From: Bacillota bacterium | GTDB lineage: Bacteria; Bacillota; Clostridia; Peptostreptococcales; Anaerovoracaceae | Reading direction: 5' to 3' | Assembly (NCBI GenBank): GCA_016280485.1 | Contig: JAEEGU010000124.1 | Span: forward strand, 1-5,069 | Length of the DNA stretch: 5,069 bases | Shown: positions 1-5,069 of the stretch, in pieces | How positions within the stretch are numbered: the first letter of the stretch is position 1 | How the letters are laid out: each line of letters starts with the position of its first letter | Notes under the pieces: model-generated | Told to the model about the DNA's origin: nothing | The model's input: only the letters and a program-made list of their open reading frames with translations | Databases searched by the model: none | Translations under genes and position numbers: made by a program

Positions 1-682
1 CGGCGATCTGGTGAGCGTTACCCGAAATGCTGTTGTGAGTCATTGCACCGCCGAGCTGCTCTGCAGTAACCTCTTCACCTGTTACGGTCTTGATTACCTG
101 AGGTCCGGTGATGAACATCTGGGATGTCTTGTCTACCATGAAGATGTAGTCGGTGATTGCAGGGGAATAAACCGCTCCGCCTGCGCAAGGTCCCATGATT
201 ACGGAAATCTGAGGAACCACACCGGATGCAATGGTATTATTGTAGAAGATCTTTGCATATCCGGAAAGTGCCGTAACGCCTTCCTGAATACGAGCACCAC
301 CCGAGTCGTTCATGCCGACGATAGGTGCGCCCATTCTCATAGCCATTTCCTGCACCTTTACAATCTTGTTAGCGTGATATTCGCCGAGTGAACCGCCGAG
401 TACAGTGAAATCCTGGGAGAATGCAAATACCAGACGGCCGTTTACCTGACCGTATCCGGTTACAACGCCTTCGCCCGGTGCCTTTTTATCGGCCATATCG
501 AAATTATGACATCTGTGCTTTACAAAGGTGTCCATTTCCACAAAAGAGTTTTCATCAAAGAGAAGGTTGATTCTTTCTCTTGCAGTCAGCTTTCCGTTTG
601 CGTGCTGCTTGTCGATGCTCTTTTGCCCGCCGCCCTGTGCGAGTTCATTTTTCATCTCGCGAAGCTGTTCAAGCTTGTTCAT
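1..682 (-). CDS. mmdA: Biotin-dependent acyl-CoA carboxyltransferase subunit, MmdA/PccB family (3' end off the window)
   Basis: This is the N-terminal 227 residues of a protein whose family is about 510 residues long; the rest lies beyond the left edge. Visible family motifs are KLTARER (31-37), PGEGVVTGYG (69-78), SQDFTVLGGSLGE (89-101), the acyl-CoA-binding DSGGARIQEG (126-135) and GPCAGGAVYSPA (164-175). Together they define the carboxyltransferase N domain, which binds the acyl-CoA thioester; the C domain that binds carboxybiotin is not in view. The family moves CO2 between biotin and propionyl- or methylmalonyl-CoA. From memory, the N-terminal stretch around FVKHRCHNF (53-61) resembles Veillonella MmdA, the alpha subunit of the sodium-pumping methylmalonyl-CoA decarboxylase. 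A propionyl-CoA carboxylase beta subunit or a glutaconyl-CoA-type enzyme cannot be excluded. The downstream genes (biotin carrier, membrane beta subunit, or biotin carboxylase) would decide, but are not visible. The ATG is firm: AAGGAGG (697-691) lies 8 nt upstream. No frameshift or missing motif is seen. Confidence 0.93.
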   Translation of the reverse strand, partial: MNKLEQLREMKNELAQGGGQKSIDKQHANGKLTARERINLLFDENSFVEMDTFVKHRCHNFDMADKKAPGEGVVTGYGQVNGRLVFAFSQDFTVLGGSLGEYHANKIVKVQEMAMRMGAPIVGMNDSGGARIQEGVTALSGYAKIFYNNTIASGVVPQISVIMGPCAGGAVYSPAITDYIFMVDKTSQMFITGPQVIKTVTGEEVTAEQLGGAMTHNSISGNAHQIA

Positions 683-810
683 ATATGTTTCCTCCTTAAG
701 TATGGAATCATTATTATCATGACTTTTTACCAAAACTAATATTACAACGAAATATCTCTGCCGTGCAAGGTTTTTGGCTTCTTTATATTGTATTTTAATT
801 GTGTATTGCC
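683..810 (-). other. AT-rich intergenic region and leader upstream of the carboxyltransferase gene
   Basis: This 128-bp gap separates the lipoprotein stop from the carboxyltransferase start. It contains a strong Shine-Dalgarno sequence, AAGGAGG at 697-691. I see no GC-rich hairpin with a T-run after the lipoprotein stop, so read-through from the ftsH transcript is possible. A poor promoter candidate is TTGCAC (768-763), an 18-bp spacer and TAATAT (744-739), with 3/6 and 4/6 matches to sigma-A consensus. A second -10-like hexamer, GATAAT, lies at 718-713 with no acceptable -35. The gap is long enough for a separate promoter, but none is convincing. Confidence 0.5.
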
Positions 811-2781
811 CTACATCCTATAAAGGCTGCCAGCCAGCTCAAAGATTCTGTCGAGCCCCGATGCGACAAGTTCACCGTCCGTGCCCTCCGGGAAGATGAT
901 GCAAAGCCCCAGAACCGCCCTCTCCGAGTATGGCCTACCCGTAAGCTTCGCGAGGTAGCCCGCATAAGTCAAGGTCTTTCTGAGATAAGGCATGTTCGGG
1001 TAGCTCCCGCGCGGTGTAAGGTCGGTAACCTCGCCGCCTACACCGTCACTTAAGGTGATGGCGATTTCTTCCGCCGCCGTCATACCGACATCGATGGCTC
1101 CGAGAGCTCTTGCCGCTTCCGCCACAGGCACGTATACGCCCACCTCGGTAGAGCCCTCGCCGGGGTCCTTTGCGCTTCCGAGCGTAGCGTAGAAGTATTC
1201 GTCCTCGCAGAGCGAAATCCCCGGCTCGCCGTTGTTATAGTAGTAATAATCGCCTACATGAGCTATGAAGCTGTTTTTGAGGAGCTCTATGTATTTCGGA
1301 TCGTTTTTGTCCTTCTTTTGAGCGACCGCCTTGTCGAATGCTTCGTCCATGGTCGGAATGACCCTGCGGTTCATTGCGCGGTAGCCGTACTTTCCGTCAA
1401 AGAGCGACACGCCGCTTTCGTCCTTCCACAGATAATAGTCGAGCGTGATGCCCGTAAAGTGTCCCGGGCCCTCCGGTCTTTCGACCTCCCAAATCTCGAC
1501 CGGCATGTGGATGAGACCGTAAGGCAGGTCGCCTAAGCCCTGGTTCGTCATTCGGGTACCCTCGTCGCCGATATAGTAAATTCTATACTGGTTTTCCTTA
1601 AGCCCGTGAACGGTAAGCGCGACGATGTCCTCTACCGTTTCTCCCTGCACGCTGTAGCAGGTGAGCTTTACCTTGCCCGGATCAGCCGCTGTGAGATATC
1701 CCGGAAGATGTCCGCGCTTTGCTGCTCTCTCGCCCGGAATCTGTCCCTTGTTTCTGCGCACCGCTTCACCCTTGTCAGCCCTTGCGCTCTCCGGCATTGT
1801 TATATAGTAATTCGCATTTTCGCCCACGATTTCGCGCGGAAGTATGCTCGATGTATAAACCCCGTAAACGGTATCGTCCACCATTTCGAGGAATCTCTCG
1901 TAGTCGCTGATCGGATGGCGGTAAACCGTCACCTCTTTAGCCGTAAGAGCCTTCACAAGCTTGTCCACATATTCCTCGTCCGGCGCGGTAATCGCCTTTA
2001 AGCCGTTTTCAAAATAGAAATCCGCAATCTCGTTCGCATCAAGTCTACCCTGCATGTTGTAGAGCGTAAGGATTATGTTTTCAAAGCCCAGTCCGCGTGC
2101 GATTTCAAGGTCGCTGTAGTTATATATCTGCACCGTAAAGCGGCCCAGATAGTCAGGATATTCCTCCGCTATTTTCGAAAGAACCCCTTCAAAATCGTAC
2201 TTTATATCCGTTACAATCTTGAAGCTCTCGGACTTATCCATGATGGCTATGAGGCTGTCAATGTCCATCGTGTGGAAGCGCTCGTAAACGCTCATCGCCA
2301 TGAACTCGTCATAGGTAGTCGGCCCCGAAAGCGGCGTGTTGTAGTAGTACATGCTGCTTATGTCCCAGTCGTGAACCATCACCACATGCCCGTCGGTTGT
2401 AAGCCCCATATCAAGCTCTATGTAGGCGAAGGCGTTGTCGACCGCATTCAGTACGGCCTCGACGGAATTGCTCGTCACAAAGCCGTCTATCGCCCCACCG
2501 CCATGTGCGATAAGCCGATATGTCTGCATGGCGGAAGTGATTTCCGCCGGCTGCCAGTTTCGTATAAGCTCAGCTGCTTCGCTTTTGTGGAGCGCTGCAA
2601 GCTCCTCCGTTGTCATGTCCGCAGGATCCTTTTGCTCCGCGCCGCCCCCATTGTCACCGCAGCCCGCAAAGAACACCGAAAAAGCCAGCACAAATATAAG
2701 CAAACAAGCGACCGCGGTTTTACCCGCCGTCGCTTTGTTCCGATTCGTTTTTAGTTTTTCTGTTACAAAACTACTTTTCAT
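811..2781 (-). CDS. Lipoprotein with GDPD/PI-PLC-like TIM-barrel domain and C-terminal extension
   Basis: This is a 656-residue secreted lipoprotein. Residues 1-41 form a lipoprotein signal: a Lys-rich n-region, a hydrophobic core (about 23-39) and a lipobox-like FAGC ending at Cys41, with Phe at -3 instead of the usual Leu. A GDPD-type barrel follows (about 88-325): IAHGGG (91-96, His93), SNSVEA (104-109), IELD (121-124), TTDGHVVMVHDWD (128-140, His137) and IVTDIK (189-194). The two histidines and the acidic metal ligands expected in glycerophosphodiester phosphodiesterases are present, but the canonical His-Arg-Gly reads His-Gly-Gly. I recall this in an uncharacterised GDPD-like subfamily. 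A phosphodiester-cleaving role outside the membrane is inferred; the substrate is unknown. Residues 330-535 match nothing I recognise. Residues 545-640 (VGVYVPVAEAARALGA and on) resemble the stalk or copper-amine-oxidase N-terminal-like repeat of Firmicute surface proteins. The ATG at 2781 overlaps the ftsH stop by 11 nt. The frame stays open upstream to 2976, but that part is an Arg/Leu-rich shadow of ftsH and would bury the signal peptide. Confidence 0.88.
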   Translation of the reverse strand: MKSSFVTEKLKTNRNKATAGKTAVACLLIFVLAFSVFFAGCGDNGGGAEQKDPADMTTEELAALHKSEAAELIRNWQPAEITSAMQTYRLIAHGGGAIDGFVTSNSVEAVLNAVDNAFAYIELDMGLTTDGHVVMVHDWDISSMYYYNTPLSGPTTYDEFMAMSVYERFHTMDIDSLIAIMDKSESFKIVTDIKYDFEGVLSKIAEEYPDYLGRFTVQIYNYSDLEIARGLGFENIILTLYNMQGRLDANEIADFYFENGLKAITAPDEEYVDKLVKALTAKEVTVYRHPISDYERFLEMVDDTVYGVYTSSILPREIVGENANYYITMPESARADKGEAVRRNKGQIPGERAAKRGHLPGYLTAADPGKVKLTCYSVQGETVEDIVALTVHGLKENQYRIYYIGDEGTRMTNQGLGDLPYGLIHMPVEIWEVERPEGPGHFTGITLDYYLWKDESGVSLFDGKYGYRAMNRRVIPTMDEAFDKAVAQKKDKNDPKYIELLKNSFIAHVGDYYYYNNGEPGISLCEDEYFYATLGSAKDPGEGSTEVGVYVPVAEAARALGAIDVGMTAAEEIAITLSDGVGGEVTDLTPRGSYPNMPYLRKTLTYAGYLAKLTGRPYSERAVLGLCIIFPEGTDGELVASGLDRIFELAGSLYRM

Positions 2782-4942
2782 CGTCTTTGCTATCGTCGCT
2801 GCCTTCGCTATCCTTGTCACTTTCTTCACTTTGCCTCTTAGCAAGCTCCTCAGCAGCCTTTTCTGCCCTTTCCGCCTGAGCCTTTGCAGCCGCCGCAGCC
2901 GCTGCCATGCGCTCAAGAAGCGTGGTCGGTGTCGAATCACCGCCTGCCGCAGGCTCTTCGCCTCTTGCGATTGCATCTTCAGCCGCCTTTTTCGACTCTT
3001 CCTGCTTGCGCTCTTCGGCTTCCATCTTTTCGCGTTTTTCAGCCTCTACGCGGTTTGCTTCGCGAATCTTTTCATTTTCGCTTTCAACCTTTTTGGCAAG
3101 CTCTTCAGGCGTAACTCTGCCCTCGTAGATGTCGAGGAACTGCTCGCCGTCGAGGGTTTCGAGCTCAAGAAGTGCCGCCGCCACAGCGTCCAGCTTTTCT
3201 CTGTGCTCGGTAAGGATTGCCTTTGCCTTGTCGTAGCAGGCCTCAATGATAGCCCTTATTTCTTCGTCAATCTCGCTTGCCACCTCTTCGGAGTAGTTCT
3301 TGTGGGTTGTGAAATCCTTGCCCAGGAATACTTCGTCAGAGCTTGCATAGTTGACAGGGCCGAGCTTTTCGGAGAATCCGTACTTTGTGACCATGTCACG
3401 TGCAACCTCGGTAGCACGCATGATATCGTTCGATGCGCCGGTCGAGATGTCATCCAGTGTAAGCTCTTCGGCAACGCGGCCTCCGAGCAGGTGGATGATC
3501 TGCTCTTCCATCTTGTTTCTGGTCTCGTAATATTTGTCTTCCTTCGGAAGTATCATGGTGAATCCACCCGCACGTCCTCTAGGAATGATTGTAATCTGGT
3601 GTACCGGATCGGTGTTCGGCAGGCTCGCCGCAACGACTGCGTGGCCCGCTTCGTGGAATGCGGTAAGCTTTCTTTCGTCCTCGGAGATAACTCTCGATTT
3701 CTTTTCGGGACCCGCCAGAACCTTTGTAACGGCTTCCTCGATTTCGTCCATACGAATCTTAAGACCGTTTCTGCGCGCTGTGAGGAGCGCCGCTTCATTA
3801 AGCAGGTTCTCGATATCCGCAGGCGTGAAGCCCGGTGTTCTGCGAGCAAGCACCTTTAAGTCAACAGCAGGGTCGAGTGGCTTGTTCTTTGAGTGAACGC
3901 GGAAGATTTCCTCTCTGCCCTTGATGTCCGGAGTGCCGATGACGATTTGTCTGTCGAATCTGCCCGGGCGGAGCAGTGCAGGGTCCAGGATGTCCGGACG
4001 GTTTGTTGCGGCCAGCACGATAATGCCGGTGTTTTCGCCGAAGCCGTCCATTTCAACGAGCATCTGGTTTAAGGTCTGCTCTCTTTCGTCGTGGCCGCCG
4101 CCGAGGCCCGCGCCACGCTTACGGCCGACAGCATCGATTTCGTCAATAAAGATGATGCACGGAGCATTTCTCTTTGCCTGATCGAACAGGTCTCTTACAC
4201 GCGATGCGCCGACGCCGACAAACATTTCAACAAAGTCTGAACCGGAAATGGTGAAGAACGGTACGCCCGCTTCTCCTGCGGTTGCCTTTGAAATATATGT
4301 CTTACCTGTTCCCGGAGGGCCTACCAAAAGAATACCCTTTGGTATACGCGCTCCGAGCATGTTGTATTTCTTTGGATTTCTCAGGAAATCGACGATTTCC
4401 TCGAGCTCGAGCTTTTCCTCGTCGAGACCGGCTACATCCTTAAAGGTTACCTTTCTTAAGTCTGAATCCTTTGCAAGCCGTGCCCTCGACTTTCCGAACT
4501 GCATTGCCTTGCCGCCGTTTTGCTGGTTCATTATTACCATAAAGAACACGATCATCACGACTATGATGAGTACCGTCGGCAGGAGGCTGACATACCAAGG
4601 TGTGTATGTCGGCTTGTCGGATGTGTAGTCCTTTAGCTTTCCGCTTTCAATCTGCGGGAAGAGATATGTCTGGTCGAGATAATTCATCTCGATTGTCGTC
4701 GGAACGTAGCAGATGAACTTTTCTCCGCCCTTCAAAACTCCCTCTACGGTGCGGATGTTGCTCTGCTTTTCTTCTTTGATGTTGATTGATGTGACATTTT
4801 CATTTGACAGCTGCGTTGTGAACTCTGCGAGGCTAAGTTCCTTTATGTCCTCAACAGGAGCACCGCGATACAGCCATGCCATTATAATTACTATAAGAAA
4901 AATTATCACATATACACTGATATTTCTTGCGATTCTTTTCAA
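2771..4942 (-). CDS. ftsH: ATP-dependent zinc metalloprotease FtsH
   Basis: This membrane-anchored AAA+ protease of 723 residues forms hexamers that unfold and degrade membrane and cytosolic proteins. In order it has TM1 (about 9-24), an extracytoplasmic FtsH_ext-type domain (about 25-115), TM2 (about 117-138), Walker A GPPGTGKT (208-215), the pore-loop FVG (241-243), Walker B IIFIDEID (263-270), a second region of homology with the arginine fingers in LLRPGRFDR (323-331; Arg325 and Arg328), and the zinc site HEAGH (430-434). The likely third zinc ligand is Asp506 in GASNDI. All catalytic residues are intact, so it should be active. Two things are odd. The residues after Walker A read YISKAT (216-221), where I expect LLAKAV. 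The C-terminus carries about 100 extra residues beyond a usual FtsH: a Glu/Lys-rich probable helix (612-660), a Gly/Pro break, a seven-Ala run (680-686) and an acidic Ser/Asp end. The start is TTG; the frame meets TAA at 4969-4967 and has no other start codon between. The gene has its own promoter and overlaps the next gene. Confidence 0.98.
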   Translation of the reverse strand: MKRIARNISVYVIIFLIVIIMAWLYRGAPVEDIKELSLAEFTTQLSNENVTSINIKEEKQSNIRTVEGVLKGGEKFICYVPTTIEMNYLDQTYLFPQIESGKLKDYTSDKPTYTPWYVSLLPTVLIIVVMIVFFMVIMNQQNGGKAMQFGKSRARLAKDSDLRKVTFKDVAGLDEEKLELEEIVDFLRNPKKYNMLGARIPKGILLVGPPGTGKTYISKATAGEAGVPFFTISGSDFVEMFVGVGASRVRDLFDQAKRNAPCIIFIDEIDAVGRKRGAGLGGGHDEREQTLNQMLVEMDGFGENTGIIVLAATNRPDILDPALLRPGRFDRQIVIGTPDIKGREEIFRVHSKNKPLDPAVDLKVLARRTPGFTPADIENLLNEAALLTARRNGLKIRMDEIEEAVTKVLAGPEKKSRVISEDERKLTAFHEAGHAVVAASLPNTDPVHQITIIPRGRAGGFTMILPKEDKYYETRNKMEEQIIHLLGGRVAEELTLDDISTGASNDIMRATEVARDMVTKYGFSEKLGPVNYASSDEVFLGKDFTTHKNYSEEVASEIDEEIRAIIEACYDKAKAILTEHREKLDAVAAALLELETLDGEQFLDIYEGRVTPEELAKKVESENEKIREANRVEAEKREKMEAEERKQEESKKAAEDAIARGEEPAAGGDSTPTTLLERMAAAAAAAKAQAERAEKAAEELAKRQSEESDKDSEGSDDSKDDEK

Positions 4943-4953
4943 TTCGGATTTTT

Positions 4954-4959
4954 CCTCCC
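4954..4959 (-). promoter_or_regulatory. Ribosome binding site of ftsH
   Basis: GGGAGG on the minus strand lies 11 nt upstream of the TTG at 4942, at the long end of normal spacing. It supports the TTG start, which is the only start codon in the ftsH frame downstream of the in-frame TAA at 4969-4967. The N-terminus it gives, a few basic residues and then TM1, is what FtsH proteins normally have. Confidence 0.8.
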
Positions 4960-4991
4960 ATCTCTTTTAAATTCCCAATACAAGCCCTACA

Positions 4992-5020
4992 ATTTTAACA
5001 TATTTGGACTCACTTTTCAA
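4992..5020 (-). promoter_or_regulatory. Sigma-A type promoter of ftsH
   Basis: On the minus strand the -35 is TTGAAA (5020-5015, 5/6 match), the spacer is exactly 17 bp, and the -10 is TAAAAT (4997-4992, 5/6 match) preceded by TGT, an extended -10. Transcription would start near 4988-4985, giving a leader of about 45 nt before the TTG start. The promoter begins 5 bp beyond the terminator T-run, so ftsH appears to be transcribed separately from whatever lies upstream. I see no full CtsR or CIRCE heat-shock operator here. Confidence 0.8.
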
Positions 5021-5028
5021 GTATGAAA

Positions 5029-5054
5029 AGCCCCCTTACAGTGCTAAGGGGGCT
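5029..5054 (-). terminator. Intrinsic terminator of the upstream gene
   Basis: A perfect 10-bp stem (5029-5038 pairing with 5045-5054, with five G-C pairs in a row) encloses a 6-nt loop. On the minus strand the stem runs into a short T-run (TTTTC, 5029-5025); on the plus strand no T-run follows. It therefore most likely ends a minus-strand gene beyond the right edge. In Firmicutes tilS and hpt often precede ftsH, but neither is visible here. The short T-run makes efficiency uncertain. Confidence 0.72.
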
Positions 5055-5069
5055 GCATCTCTATTCGTC

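Noticed and set aside
739..768. Promoter TTGCAC - 18 bp - TAATAT for the carboxyltransferase gene
   Set aside because: Only 3/6 and 4/6 consensus matches in AT-rich sequence; too weak to list as a promoter, so only noted in the intergenic entry.
2782..2976. Upstream extension of the lipoprotein frame by 65 codons inside ftsH
   Set aside because: The extension is Arg/Leu-rich shadow coding from the Glu/Ala/Lys-rich ftsH tail, and it would put 65 residues before a clear lipoprotein signal peptide.
2435..3859. Long plus-strand open frame of 474 codons opposite ftsH and the lipoprotein
   Set aside because: It runs antisense to two well-supported genes, its product is Cys/Phe/Leu/Arg-rich with no recognisable domain, and no ribosome site was found. 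It reflects codon bias on the coding strand.
4851..4961. Small ORF of 36 codons from the ATG at 4961, overlapping the ftsH ribosome site and start in another frame
   Set aside because: It has no ribosome site at a usable distance, its start overlaps the ftsH Shine-Dalgarno, and its product resembles nothing known. Shifted-frame reading of ftsH explains it.
5039..5047. CAGTGCTAA resembles half of a CIRCE (HrcA) operator
   Set aside because: The partner half-site is missing at the required 9-nt spacing, and the bases are explained by the loop and stem of the terminator.

Overview
The window looks like chromosomal core sequence from a Firmicute, most likely a Clostridia-type anaerobe. The reasons are a Clostridia-like FtsH with a TTG start behind a strong AGGAGG-type ribosome site, a lipoprotein-type glycerophosphodiesterase-like protein, a biotin-dependent acyl-CoA carboxyltransferase of the Veillonella MmdA type, and AT-rich promoters between genes of roughly balanced base composition. 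The genus cannot be fixed from the sequence.

All genes are on the minus strand, so transcription runs from right to left. At the right edge (5029-5054) is a perfect 10-bp stem-loop followed by a short T-run, the likely terminator of a gene lying outside the window. Directly after it is a near-consensus sigma-A promoter (5020-4992), then a leader of about 45 nt and ftsH (4942-2771), which encodes a membrane AAA+ zinc protease with an unusually long charged C-terminal tail. The stop codon of ftsH overlaps by 11 nt the start of a 656-residue lipoprotein (2781-811). This protein has a GDPD/PI-PLC-like TIM-barrel domain with a variant active-site motif and a long C-terminal extension. A 128-bp AT-rich gap with no clear terminator follows, then the first 227 codons of a carboxyltransferase subunit (682-1), which runs off the left edge.

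The ftsH-lipoprotein pair is probably one transcript with coupled translation. Whether the carboxyltransferase shares that transcript or has its own promoter is undecided. No mobile element, CRISPR array, tRNA, rRNA or clear sign of horizontal transfer is visible. Most of the window is ordinary. The parts worth a second look are the variant GDPD lipoprotein, its SD-less overlap with ftsH, and the FtsH tail.
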